Source of the DNA: JAHECQ01 sp047638695
Lineage (GTDB): Bacteria > Actinomycetota > Acidimicrobiia > Acidimicrobiales > SZUA-35
DNA: 64,000 nt
NCBI GenBank assembly: GCA_047638695.1
Contig: JBLINY010000004.1
Span: 1 to 64,000, forward strand
Direction: 5' to 3'
Shown: positions 7,867 through 17,020 of the stretch, in pieces
Numbering within the stretch: position 1 is the stretch's first letter
Layout of the letters: each line of letters begins with the position of its first letter
Translations under genes and position numbers: made by a program
Notes under the pieces: model-generated
What the model was told of the DNA's origin: nothing
Seen by the model: the letters and a program-made list of their open reading frames with translations, nothing else
Database searches by the model: none

Positions 7867-10542
7867 GTGACCGAGGGACTGCAGCCGCATCGGCAAGACG
7901 AGCCGATCCCGACTGGGATTGTGACGTTCTTGTTCACCGACGTGGAGAGGTCGACCCGTTTATGGGCTGAAGACCGTGATGCGATGTCGGCCAGCCTGCA
8001 GGTTCATGACCGGCTACTGCGAGACGCGGTGGAATCCCGGGCCGGGTATGTGTTCACCACGGCAGGTGATTCGTTCGCGGTCGCCTTCGGTCGGGCCTCG
8101 GAGGCGGTTGCTGCAGCTCAGGCTGCGCAGGATTCGTTGGCTGCCGCTGAGTGGCCCGGCCCGATGCTCCGGGTGCGAATGGGTTTGCATGTTGGAGAGG
8201 CAGAAGAGCGCGGTGGCGACTATTTCGGGCCCGTGGTGAACCTGACGGCTCGGCTCGAGGCGGCTGGTCATGGCGGGCAGGTGCTGATGACTGACCCGGT
8301 GCGTCAGGCCGCCGGGATCGCAGCATCCGATCTTGGTGTTCATGTGTTGCGGGATGTGTCTGAACCCTTGCAGATTTGGCAGCTCGACTGCGGCGACTTT
8401 CCGCCGTTGCGGGTCGTAGATCCGCAGTTGACGAACCCGCCGTCAGCTCCGACAACGCTGGTGGGCCGCAGCGATGATCTTGTTCGAATTCGCGGGGCTT
8501 TGGGTTCGTCGCGGGTTGTGACGTTGACTGCTGGTGGAGGGACGGGAAAGACCCGCCTGGCCATCGCGGTCGGTGAACAGGAAATGTCTGATCGGCCCGA
8601 CGGGGTTTGGTTCGTAGACCTCACCCCGGTCTCTGACGAGGCGCTGGTTGCACCTTCGATTGCCGCAGGTTTGGGGCTGAATCTCGTGTCGCGTGACGCA
8701 ACCGAGCAGATCCTGGACTACGTAGCGAATAAGAACTTGTTGTTGATCATCGACAACTGTGAGCACCTGATTGATGAGTGCGCCAAGTTCGGGCAACGCT
8801 TTGTTGCCCGCCCTGGCGGATCGGTGGTCTTGGCGACGAGCCGCGAGCGCTTCGACATTGATGGGGAGCGGGCGATACGTCTCGGCCCGTTGTCCACCGA
8901 CGATGACGAGGGTTCGGCCGCGGTGGAGCTATTCGCTCAGCGGGCGTCAGCGGTCAATTCGTCGTTCGTGTTGTCCGAAGACAACGGGCCCGTGGTGGCG
9001 CAGTTGTGCCGGCACCTCGACGGGATGCCGCTGGCGATTGAGTTGGCGGCTGCTCGTAGCGGGGTGATGACACCGGTCGAGTTGTTGGCCGGGATCGAGG
9101 ACCGGTTCGAGTTGTTGGCTGGGGGGCGACGCCGACAACGACAACGCACGCTGGAGGCAACACTCGATTGGAGTTACAACCTCCTCGAAGCTGACGAGCA
9201 GCAGGTCCTTCGAGCCCTAGGTGTGTTTCCGGGAACCTTCGATCTTGATGCTGTCGCCGCTATCACTGAACTGGGTCGGGTCGCGGCGGTCGACATCGTC
9301 GACTCGTTGACTGCGAAGTCTCTTGTGGTACACGAGGAGGTCGAGGGCAGATCACGGTTCCGGCTCTTCGAGACCACCGCTGCCTATGCAGGGCAGCGTC
9401 TGGCTGACACTGGCGAGGGCACCCCTGTGCGGGACCGGCACCTCAACCACTTCTTTGGCCTCGCGCAGCGCTACCCCGTTGCCATGTTTGCTGACCTGGC
9501 GGCACGACAGACACTCGGGGCTGACAAGGACAACATCGTGGCGGCTCACAACTGGGCCGCGAGGAAACAAGATTGGACCACCGCGGCGGAACTCCTCGTC
9601 CGAGCTTTCACGGTCTTTTACGGCCACCCAATCGAAGGGCGAGCACTGCCCGAGCGCTGTCTCGAGCAGCTCCCGCAAGATCAGCACCATCTCGCGATGT
9701 GCCTGGTCTGCAATCAGTTCATTCCCGCCACACAGCTTTGGGATATCGCACACCAAGGCGTGATCGTGCGCGCTTTGCGTGATTCGCCTACGCCGCTACA
9801 CCAGGTATATGGGTACGGAATGCTGGCCTTCATTCTCAAGACCACCAATCCAGAGGCAACGCTTCAACTCCTCGACAAAGCCCTCGAGATTGAGGGATCT
9901 CTTCCGCCAGGAACCGACACCACACAAGCCGCCGCTGTCCGAGAGACCGTCGCCGGCACCGTTTCGCATCAACGCCAAGAGCCCGAGCTGGCCCTGCAGC
10001 ACGCGCTCACAGCGATACGCCTGCATGACGAGTTGGGCTTCGACTCGGAATTGTCGGCCCAAGCGATCATCACGGCGGCCATCTGCTCTCTAGAGCTTGG
10101 TGATCCCCATGCGGCGCTCCAACGCGCTGACCGGTATGGCGCTGTGTCGAGTGGATTCGGCACCGGTGACGAGATCAGAACACTTGCCTGGCTAGCGCTC
10201 GGCGAACTCGACCGGGCTCGGGCCGCTTGCCAAGCCCACGCCCGGGTAACCGCCCCCGGTCGCCTCATCGGACAGGCCACCGACAGCTTGCTCCTACTCG
10301 CTGCCCTCTCTAACGCAGAAGGTGATGTCGCCACGGCGAGAGCGCTGGTCTTGAACCTGGGTCTCTGTCGCCACGACCAGCTGAACAGCCACTCGAAGTT
10401 TATTGCTGATCAGCTTGGTGTTCGGGCCGAATTCGATGCCAGCCGCCTGGGGCGGGCCGAGTGGGGTGAGGAAGAAGTGCGACGAACAAACGGAGCCGAT
10501 ATCGAAACCCTGCGTCTGGAAATCACCCGCCGAGGTTGGTAG
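7867..10542 (+). CDS. Class III nucleotide cyclase - STAND ATPase - TPR regulator
   Basis: An 891-residue multidomain regulator. Residues about 17-175 are a class III adenylate/guanylate cyclase domain with metal-binding aspartates in FLFTDVE (D25) and GDSFAVAF (D68). Next is a STAND/NB-ARC ATPase with Walker A GGGTGKT (223-229) and Walker B LLLIIDN (291-297). The rest is a helical TPR-like sensor. No LuxR helix-turn-helix is visible at the C-terminus, so output is probably the cyclase. The start is GTG at 7867. It is a paralogue of the gene at 33555-36239. Ligand and target are unknown. Confidence 0.85.
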   Translation: MTEGLQPHRQDEPIPTGIVTFLFTDVERSTRLWAEDRDAMSASLQVHDRLLRDAVESRAGYVFTTAGDSFAVAFGRASEAVAAAQAAQDSLAAAEWPGPMLRVRMGLHVGEAEERGGDYFGPVVNLTARLEAAGHGGQVLMTDPVRQAAGIAASDLGVHVLRDVSEPLQIWQLDCGDFPPLRVVDPQLTNPPSAPTTLVGRSDDLVRIRGALGSSRVVTLTAGGGTGKTRLAIAVGEQEMSDRPDGVWFVDLTPVSDEALVAPSIAAGLGLNLVSRDATEQILDYVANKNLLLIIDNCEHLIDECAKFGQRFVARPGGSVVLATSRERFDIDGERAIRLGPLSTDDDEGSAAVELFAQRASAVNSSFVLSEDNGPVVAQLCRHLDGMPLAIELAAARSGVMTPVELLAGIEDRFELLAGGRRRQRQRTLEATLDWSYNLLEADEQQVLRALGVFPGTFDLDAVAAITELGRVAAVDIVDSLTAKSLVVHEEVEGRSRFRLFETTAAYAGQRLADTGEGTPVRDRHLNHFFGLAQRYPVAMFADLAARQTLGADKDNIVAAHNWAARKQDWTTAAELLVRAFTVFYGHPIEGRALPERCLEQLPQDQHHLAMCLVCNQFIPATQLWDIAHQGVIVRALRDSPTPLHQVYGYGMLAFILKTTNPEATLQLLDKALEIEGSLPPGTDTTQAAAVRETVAGTVSHQRQEPELALQHALTAIRLHDELGFDSELSAQAIITAAICSLELGDPHAALQRADRYGAVSSGFGTGDEIRTLAWLALGELDRARAACQAHARVTAPGRLIGQATDSLLLLAALSNAEGDVATARALVLNLGLCRHDQLNSHSKFIADQLGVRAEFDASRLGRAEWGEEEVRRTNGADIETLRLEITRRGW

Positions 10543-10607
10543 CGAAGAGAAGGACGCAGGTGCAGGGGAGTGTGGCTGGTCAAGGTCGGCACCAACGGCG
10601 CCGGTGA

Positions 10608-12179
10608 TCAGGCCAGGCAGGTCGGCCATGAAGACAGCGGACGGTCGGCACCGCTCTGGAAAGGACGTGCGGCATACCGGTCGAGCGCCTGCGCCAGGAC
10701 GAGACGCGTGTCGGCGGGGTCGATCACCTCGTCGATCTTCATGACACCGGCTCCGTCGTAAGGATCGGTTGCAGCTCGCAGAGCGTCAGCTCGGACCGCA
10801 AGTTCCGCTTTCCGATCCTCAGGCGATAGCCCCGCCAGCTCGCCTCCGTAGAGCACGTTGGCCCCGACGTCGGGATCCATGAAACCGATCTCTGCGCCGG
10901 GCCAGGTCATGACGAGGTCGAAGCCTTGGTCGTTGCCTCCCATGGCGTAGTAGGCGAGGCCGAAGGCTTTGCGCATGACCAAGGAAAACTTGGGGACACC
11001 GGCTAGGCGCAAAGCTTGCTGGGCGGTGATGGCCTTGTGGAGGAGCTTGTCGTGCTCGACCTGTTGCCCGACCATGAAGCCGGGCACATCCTGCAACACG
11101 ATGATGGGTAGTCCGAACGAGTCGGCCAGGAGCACGAGACGGGTCATCTTGTCGATGGAGTCAGGACCAAGCACACCGGCTTGGAACATTGGGTTCGAAG
11201 CCATGATTGCCACCGGGTGGCCTGCGATGCGGGCGATGGCGCCGATCACGCTTCGACCCATCTGGGGCCGAAGCTCCAGGTAGTCGCCGCCGTCGACAAT
11301 CCGGGCCAAAACCGGGCGCATGTCGTAGGCCCGCCGTCGGTTCTCCGGCACCATCTTGTAGAGGGTGGGGTCGGGCACGATCGGGTCGGTGAACGGCAGC
11401 CTCGGTGGTGGCTCGTCGATGTTCTGCGGAAGGTAGGACAAGAACTGCCGGATGAGGTCGTAGGCCTCGTCATCGGTTTCGGCCACAGCATCGATTTGGC
11501 CGGTCACCTTGGCGTGAACGTCCACCCCACCGAGTTCTTCGAAGCTGATCTTCTCTCCGGTGGCCACCTCGATCACTCGGGGCGAGGTCACGGCCAGGCA
11601 GCTGCCTCGGACCTGCACCACGAAGTCGCTGTGCGCCGCGTAGAACGAGGAACCGCCGAAGCTCTGCCCGACGATGGCAGTCGCCATCGGGACCCGCCGT
11701 TGCCGAATCGGCAACATTCCCCCGGGGGTTACCGTTACGAATCCCTCGGTCCCGAGCGTGTCGGGAATTCGAGCACCCCCGGTTTGGCCGAAGTGGACGA
11801 TTGGATTGCCGGCACCGAAGGCATGGTCGATTAGGCGCGAGAGTTTCCGGCTCCCGATCAGGGAACTGCTGCCCCGCTTGACGGTGATGTCATCTCCCCA
11901 CACCGTGACCGGCCGGCCGTTCACCGCTCCATGCCCTCCGATCTTGCCGTCACCAGGGGTCGAGTCTTTGTCTGCGGGGTTCTCGGACCGAGAGAAGGTC
12001 CCGACCTCGACAAACGAATCGGTATCGAGGAACCCGTCGATGTGGTCTCGGATGGTTCGCTCGCCTCGGTCATGCATTGACTTGACCCGAGCCGCTCCAC
12101 CCAATTCGTTCCGAATGGTGTCGCGCCGTTGACGGAAGTCGGCTACCGGCGCCGGGATGTCGGAGACGTCATCGTTCAT
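10608..12179 (-). CDS. Acyl-CoA carboxylase, carboxyltransferase (beta) subunit
   Basis: A 523-residue carboxyl transferase of the propionyl-/acetyl-/methylcrotonyl-CoA carboxylase beta family. It moves carboxyl from carboxybiotin to acyl-CoA. Visible family features are the N-terminal crotonase-like half with ARVKSMHDRGERTIRDHIDG and GGHGAVNGRP, and the C-terminal half with LADSFGLPIIVLQDVPGFMVG and the KAFGLAYYAMGG motif followed by MTWPGAEIGFMDPDVGANVLYGGEL. No biotin carboxylase/carrier alpha subunit is adjacent. The ATG at 12179 is preferred; a GTG three codons upstream is also possible. Confidence 0.88.
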   Translation of the reverse strand: MNDDVSDIPAPVADFRQRRDTIRNELGGAARVKSMHDRGERTIRDHIDGFLDTDSFVEVGTFSRSENPADKDSTPGDGKIGGHGAVNGRPVTVWGDDITVKRGSSSLIGSRKLSRLIDHAFGAGNPIVHFGQTGGARIPDTLGTEGFVTVTPGGMLPIRQRRVPMATAIVGQSFGGSSFYAAHSDFVVQVRGSCLAVTSPRVIEVATGEKISFEELGGVDVHAKVTGQIDAVAETDDEAYDLIRQFLSYLPQNIDEPPPRLPFTDPIVPDPTLYKMVPENRRRAYDMRPVLARIVDGGDYLELRPQMGRSVIGAIARIAGHPVAIMASNPMFQAGVLGPDSIDKMTRLVLLADSFGLPIIVLQDVPGFMVGQQVEHDKLLHKAITAQQALRLAGVPKFSLVMRKAFGLAYYAMGGNDQGFDLVMTWPGAEIGFMDPDVGANVLYGGELAGLSPEDRKAELAVRADALRAATDPYDGAGVMKIDEVIDPADTRLVLAQALDRYAARPFQSGADRPLSSWPTCLA

Positions 12180-12290
12180 CGTCGGCACCGTAGGTCACGA
12201 AGCTGCCCCGGCGAAGCTGGCGAGTACCGCCGAGCATGTCTGGACTTGCCCACACGCTGGCCTGAGGGCAAGACCACCCGAACTATTTCG

Positions 12291-13928
12291 CTAGCGTCGC
12301 TCCTCGAACACGAAGTCCTTGAAGCCGCCCTCAGCCACCTCGGTGAGGCGGTTGAAGTACTGCGAGCCCATGAGGTGACCGAGGAACTGGCGCGGTTTGC
12401 CGGGGATGTTCGCGCCCGTGTACCAGGAGTCGGTTCGGGGGTAGAGGGTGCGGTTCGCTATCCCGTTGATCTCGGCGTCCCAGCTGGCCTCGGCGTCCTC
12501 GGTCGCCTCCATCGCGCCGAGACCGGCTTCGTCGACGTGGCGGATACACGAGTCGATCCACGCCGTTTGTAGCTCGGCGCCAAGCGGCATGGTGAAGAAC
12601 ACTCCGGGGGCTCCCGGACCATGGATCATGAAGAGGTTCGGATACCCAGCGATGGTCATGCCCAGGTGGTTGTCGAAACGCTCCGCCCACTTCTCCTTCA
12701 GAGGCACTCCGCCTCGGCCCTTCGGGTTGAGCCTGAGCATCGAGCCACTGACGGCATCGAATCCGGTAGCGAGGACCAAAACGTCGATCGGATGCTCGCC
12801 GTTGGCCGTACGAACTCCGGTCTCGGTGAATGCTTCGATCGGGTCGTCGCGCAGGTCGACCAATGCCACGTTGTCGCGGTTGTAGGTTTCGAAATAGCCG
12901 TTGTCGAGGACAAGTCGCTTCGTTCCGAACGGATAGCTGGGCATCAGCTTCTGCGCTGTCTCGGGATCGTCCACGGTGTTGCGGATCTTGTCCCGCACGA
13001 ACTCGGCGATCTCCTCGTTCAGTTCCTCGTCGACGTACACCCCGGTGAAGCTGTTGATGGCGAGGTGCATGCCGCCCCGCTCCCACATCTCTTCGTAGCG
13101 CTCCTGGCGTTCCTCGAACGTGTGGTCTGCGGGGTCAAGCTTGCTGGTCCGGAACGGCCAACCACCCCGGTACCGCATCGATGCTCGTAGCTCGTCCCAG
13201 TCTTCTCGGTACTGCTCGAGATCCTCCTGAGGCAACGGTTTGTTGCGAGCGGGAAGCGCGTATTGGGGCGTCCGCTGGAGCACGGTGACGTGATCGGCGG
13301 TCTTTGCGATCTCGGGAATCACCTGGACGCCCGACGAGCCGGTGCCGATAACCGCGACCCGCTTGCCTTCGAATGACACTGGTTCGTGTGGCCACCGACC
13401 GGTGTGGTGGATGTCTCCGGCGAAGTCGTTGATGCCGGTGTAGTCGGGCATATTGGCGACGAAGAGCGCCCCGATTGCACAAACCAGGAATCGAGCGGTG
13501 GCCTGCTCACCCCCGTCGGTCTCGATAGTCCAGTGCTGGGTGTCCTCGTCGTATCGAGCGTCGGTGACGAATGTGTCGAACTGGATGTCTTTTCGGAGGT
13601 CGAACTTGTCGGCAACGTGTTCTACATAGGCAAGGACGTCGGCCTGCGTGCTTTGTGTCTCGGGCCACACCCACTCGTCGACCAGCTCTTGGCTGAAGGT
13701 GTAGGCGTAGAACGGACTGCTCGGCGCATCGACTCGCGCACCCGGGTAGCGGTTGTACCACCAGGTACCCCCGACGCCGCTCGCGCCGTCAAAGGCCTTG
13801 ACCGACAAGCCCATTTCGTCACGCAGGTGGTGCAGCGCGTAGAGCCCGCCGAATCCCGCGCCGATGACGATGGCGTCGTAGGTCGGGTTCGAGCCGACTG
13901 GTTGTGCTGTTCCCGAGGCGTTTGTCAC
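12291..13928 (-). CDS. FAD/NADPH Baeyer-Villiger-type monooxygenase
   Basis: A 545-residue flavoprotein predicted to insert oxygen next to a ketone, giving an ester or lactone. It has the FAD Rossmann motif GAGFGG (23-28), the NADPH Rossmann motif GTGSSG (195-200), and between them the complete type I Baeyer-Villiger fingerprint FAGDIHHTGRWP (169-180; F-x-G-x3-H-x3-W-P). GVGGTWWYNRYPGARVD is also typical. The start is GTG at 13928, where the fold begins; the frame remains open further upstream without homology. Divergent from the F420-type oxidoreductase with a 156-bp gap that holds a tandem repeat. Confidence 0.92.
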   Translation of the reverse strand: MTNASGTAQPVGSNPTYDAIVIGAGFGGLYALHHLRDEMGLSVKAFDGASGVGGTWWYNRYPGARVDAPSSPFYAYTFSQELVDEWVWPETQSTQADVLAYVEHVADKFDLRKDIQFDTFVTDARYDEDTQHWTIETDGGEQATARFLVCAIGALFVANMPDYTGINDFAGDIHHTGRWPHEPVSFEGKRVAVIGTGSSGVQVIPEIAKTADHVTVLQRTPQYALPARNKPLPQEDLEQYREDWDELRASMRYRGGWPFRTSKLDPADHTFEERQERYEEMWERGGMHLAINSFTGVYVDEELNEEIAEFVRDKIRNTVDDPETAQKLMPSYPFGTKRLVLDNGYFETYNRDNVALVDLRDDPIEAFTETGVRTANGEHPIDVLVLATGFDAVSGSMLRLNPKGRGGVPLKEKWAERFDNHLGMTIAGYPNLFMIHGPGAPGVFFTMPLGAELQTAWIDSCIRHVDEAGLGAMEATEDAEASWDAEINGIANRTLYPRTDSWYTGANIPGKPRQFLGHLMGSQYFNRLTEVAEGGFKDFVFEERR

Positions 13929-14039
13929 GGGCCTAAGGCTAGCTAAGGGGGAGTGGTGACTACCAGGGCCGAAGTGCTCGACCACGCCGGTTCGAGATCT
14001 ACACTGCCGACAGCCAGGCAACACATGAGGCCTTCACCC

Positions 14040-14078
14040 TCAGACACAGGGGTCAGACACAGGGGCCAGACACAGGGG
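14040..14078. repeat. 13-bp tandem repeat (x3) in a 5' leader
   Basis: Three head-to-tail copies of TCAGACACAGGGG (the third begins with C) end 6 nt before the ATG of the F420-type oxidoreductase. Each unit carries an AGGGG Shine-Dalgarno-like core, and the last core (AGGGGG at 14074-14079) is well placed to be the ribosome-binding site. The 11-bp core AGGGGTCAGAC recurs in inverted orientation at about 22075-22086, at the stop codon of the amidohydrolase gene. Confidence 0.9.
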
Positions 14079-14084
14079 GTAATT

Positions 14085-15125
14085 ATGAAGGTCGATCTCT
14101 TCGCGGGTGGCATGAAACTCCAGGACGTGCAGACCTTTGCCCGTCGGGCTGAGGAGCTCGGTTTCGGGGGCATGGTCATGACCGAGGGCGGGCGAACCGC
14201 CTACTTGTCTTCGGCGGCAGCGATCCTGGCGACCGAGAAGTTGGAGTTCAACACCGGGGTAGCGCTGGCGTTCACCAGAAGCCCGATGGTCACTGCGGGG
14301 ATCGCCTGGGAGCTTGCCGACGCATCCGAAGGCAGGTTCTCCCTTGGACTCGGTACTCAGGTCCAAGCGCACATCGAGCGGCGCTACTCGGCAGAGTTCA
14401 GCCCGCCCGGGCCACGCATGCGCGAGTACGTCGAGGCAATCCGCCACATCTGGGACTGTTTCCAGAACGGCACCAAGATGGACTACCAGGGTGAGTATCT
14501 GAACCTCAGCCTGCTCAACGGGCAATGGTCGGGTGGCCAGATTGATCATCCGGACATCCCCCTCTACATCTCCGCCGTCGGCCCGTACATGCTCAAACTG
14601 GCCGGCGAGTTGTGCGACGGGGTGCATGTGCACCCGTTCCACTCTCGCGAGTTCATTGACGGATTCGTGTTGCCGAAACTGGCTGAGGGGGCATTCAAAT
14701 CCGGTCGTGATGTCGACGAGGTCAAGCTGACGGTCCCGGTCATGACCGTCATCGGTGATACCGAAGAAGACCGGGCCAAGGCTTCGTCCACTGCCCGCAA
14801 ACAGATCGCCTTTTATGGCTCGACCCGCAACTACGCACGAGTCTTTGAGTTCCATGGCTATGAGGGTGTGTCGGCCCAACTGAACAATCTGATGAAGGCC
14901 GGCAAGATGGACGAGATGACCGATCTCATTACCGATGAGATGCTCGACCTCTACTGCGTCGTGTCGAGCTGGGATGAGCTGTCTGACAGATTTGTCGACC
15001 GATACGGCAACGTCGCCGACCGGGTGATCCCGTACTTCGCCACAAACGACTATCGCAAACGCCCAGCGGACTTCGAGCGATGGGCCGAAGCGGCACGCGA
15101 CATCAGCACCCGAACGTCCCGCTAG
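14085..15125 (+). CDS. LLM-class F420-dependent oxidoreductase (TIGR03617-like)
   Basis: A 346-residue luciferase-like TIM-barrel oxidoreductase, probably using coenzyme F420. The start MKVDLFAGGMKLQDVQTFAR and the following LGFGGMVMTEGGRTAYLSSAAAILATE match the actinobacterial LLM subfamily, as do GIAWELADASEGRFSLGLG and the cofactor-side segment LAGELCDGVHVHPFHS. Its substrate is unknown; such proteins reduce or oxidise lipids, ketones or xenobiotics. The ATG at 14085 is chosen because the barrel starts there and the AGGGGG site lies just before it. It converges with the DUF4129/MoxR operon. Confidence 0.87.
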   Translation: MKVDLFAGGMKLQDVQTFARRAEELGFGGMVMTEGGRTAYLSSAAAILATEKLEFNTGVALAFTRSPMVTAGIAWELADASEGRFSLGLGTQVQAHIERRYSAEFSPPGPRMREYVEAIRHIWDCFQNGTKMDYQGEYLNLSLLNGQWSGGQIDHPDIPLYISAVGPYMLKLAGELCDGVHVHPFHSREFIDGFVLPKLAEGAFKSGRDVDEVKLTVPVMTVIGDTEEDRAKASSTARKQIAFYGSTRNYARVFEFHGYEGVSAQLNNLMKAGKMDEMTDLITDEMLDLYCVVSSWDELSDRFVDRYGNVADRVIPYFATNDYRKRPADFERWAEAARDISTRTSR

Positions 15126-15134
15126 TCGAATCAA

Positions 15135-15728
15135 CTAGGGACCGGTTGACGTTCTCTTGTTCTGAGAGAGCCGTCGAGCGACGGAGAACAGCACCCCGAG
15201 GACGACCGAGGCCACGGTCGTTCGCGCCAGCAGCGATCGCTCGGGAGCGAAGGATCCGACCGTTAGTCCGATCAATCCAACGGCAGTGGCCAACGCAACC
15301 ACCGTCGCTACTTCTACTACCCGACGCGTGATGACCGATGGGTCCAGAGCCAAGCCACCTCGACTCTCGATTGAAGCCAGAGTCGTCTCGACGGCGACGA
15401 ACCAGACACAACCGACCACCAATGATTCAGCCCAAGCCACCTGGCCCTGCCCGCTGTCTGCCAGTAACAACCCCGCCAACATCGGTGCCGCGCTGGAAGC
15501 AACCAACCGTTCTGACCCAACGGTCGCCCCCGCAGCCAAAGTCAGTACAGCCACGCAAGAGAGCCGAACGACGGCCCAGTCGAACGAGCTTGAGTCGTGA
15601 GCAACAAGGGTTGCAGCCAGCCCGGCCAACGCGAGAGAGCCCAACAACAACCACCTGCTCAACCGTTCAGAGGCCCCCAGCCGCGATCGGGACTTGTTTT
15701 CGATCGAGCCCAATTCGATCGGGGTCAC
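15135..15728 (-). CDS. Integral membrane protein ending a MoxR/DUF58 operon
   Basis: A 197-residue protein with about four hydrophobic segments (LLLGSLALAGLAATLVA, VVRLSCVAVLTLAAGATVG, a segment around LVVGCVWFVAVETTLA, and VATVVALATAVGLIGLTVG) and a basic C-terminal tail. I recognise no family. Its ATG overlaps the DUF58 stop codon by 4 nt (ATGA), so it is translationally coupled as the fifth gene of the operon starting at 19464. It probably acts with the DUF58/DUF4129 membrane proteins. Confidence 0.7.
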   Translation of the reverse strand: MTPIELGSIENKSRSRLGASERLSRWLLLGSLALAGLAATLVAHDSSSFDWAVVRLSCVAVLTLAAGATVGSERLVASSAAPMLAGLLLADSGQGQVAWAESLVVGCVWFVAVETTLASIESRGGLALDPSVITRRVVEVATVVALATAVGLIGLTVGSFAPERSLLARTTVASVVLGVLFSVARRLSQNKRTSTGP

Positions 15729-17020
15729 CGTCTTGCCACTCTGGCCAGTCCTCGTCGGTTGATGATGTCGGCCACGGCGGCATCGAGATGGTCACCTTGG
15801 TGCCACTGACCGACGATCACGCCGCGACTGGCTAACTGGTCGCGCACGGCTGCTCGTTCAGCATTAAACATTTGGAGGGCAAGGTGAGCTACGTCGGAGT
15901 GGCCGGGCCGTTCGTCAACGACACTGCGGGGCGACTCGATCACAGCAACGTCGTGGCCGGCCGCCTGCAGGATGTAGAGCGCGTCGACGAATCGTTTATC
16001 GAGCATTGGGCTCAGAGCAAGTACGAACGACCTCGGCGGCAACCCATGACGCGGAACAAGGCTCACGCTGCGTTCGGCCGCCGTGGCGTACAGCCGAGTT
16101 GCTAGGAGCGCGTCGACCAAGCGCTGCAGCTGCTGTTGCCCGGTGCCGGGAGCGATCCAGCGAATCACACCGCCGAGGTCTACCAGCCCTACCCGATCGG
16201 TGAGGCTTAGGTGGCTCTCGGCCAAGGCGATCGCAGCTTCCACAGCCCCCCCGACAACCGTTCGGAGATCGAGGCCGGCCTCGTCGAAGGAGTCGATCAG
16301 CAGTACCACATCGGTCGAGCGTTCCGGGTGCCGTTGCGACACGAGAATCCGGTCGGAACGAGCGCTGGCTCGCCAGTTGATGTCTCGCAGCGAGTCGCCA
16401 CTTCCGAAGGGTCGAATGTCGGCGAACTCCACTCCCCGCGCCCGGTCGGTCGATGGATGGACCCCGCTTTGGCGTCTCACTAGCCAGGGGCTCAGCAGCC
16501 GTCGGAGGTCGAGCGGCGACGGGTGTACGCGTACCGACCGGGCATCCTTGACGGATCCGTGCCACTCGAAGAGCCCGTACGATTCGTGGAACAAGATGTC
16601 GAGCCGGCCGATGTCATGCGTCCCCCACACCCGGGCTGGAAGCGGACACGAAACTGAGATTGCTCGACCTGCATCGAGAGCGTGACCGGTTGCGGTGGCG
16701 AGGGCCAGGCTTGACGGGCCTTCGGCCGGCGAGGGCCAGAATGTGGACACGGGAGTGGGTCGGATCTCAATCCAACCATCGGCGTCACTCTCGATCGTCA
16801 CATCGATCGGGACATCGTCTCCAACCATGACTCGATCGGCCTTCAGCTCAATTTGGGCCCGTACCGCGCCGGCACCCGTCGACGAGATCCCGAGGATCAA
16901 CAGGACGACCCACGGCACAGCGAAGAGTGCAGCCTCCGGTCGGCCGAGCATTGCTGCCACAGTCGCTCCGAGTGTCAACAGCAGGGCCAGCGGAAGCCGG
17001 ACCGTTGACTGCCGATTCAA
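15725..17020 (-). CDS. DUF58 domain protein (vWA-like, MoxR partner)
   Basis: A 431-residue protein with two N-terminal transmembrane segments (LPLALLLTLGATVAAML and FAVPWVVLLILGIS), a beta-rich middle region, and the DUF58 signature GVEFADIRPFGSGDSLRDI followed by NWRASARSDRILV. The vWA-like part starts at TDVVLLIDSFDEAG and has a DxS-type metal site. DUF58 proteins pair with MoxR AAA ATPases and are thought to help maturation or metal loading of other proteins at the membrane. It overlaps the moxR gene upstream and the membrane protein gene downstream by 4 nt each. Confidence 0.88.
   Translation of the reverse strand: MNRQSTVRLPLALLLTLGATVAAMLGRPEAALFAVPWVVLLILGISSTGAGAVRAQIELKADRVMVGDDVPIDVTIESDADGWIEIRPTPVSTFWPSPAEGPSSLALATATGHALDAGRAISVSCPLPARVWGTHDIGRLDILFHESYGLFEWHGSVKDARSVRVHPSPLDLRRLLSPWLVRRQSGVHPSTDRARGVEFADIRPFGSGDSLRDINWRASARSDRILVSQRHPERSTDVVLLIDSFDEAGLDLRTVVGGAVEAAIALAESHLSLTDRVGLVDLGGVIRWIAPGTGQQQLQRLVDALLATRLYATAAERSVSLVPRHGLPPRSFVLALSPMLDKRFVDALYILQAAGHDVAVIESPRSVVDERPGHSDVAHLALQMFNAERAAVRDQLASRGVIVGQWHQGDHLDAAVADIINRRGLARVARR

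Noticed and set aside
14040..15134. 364-codon antisense frame over the F420-type oxidoreductase
   Set aside because: Shadow of the sense gene in GC-rich DNA; no family motif and no start signal.
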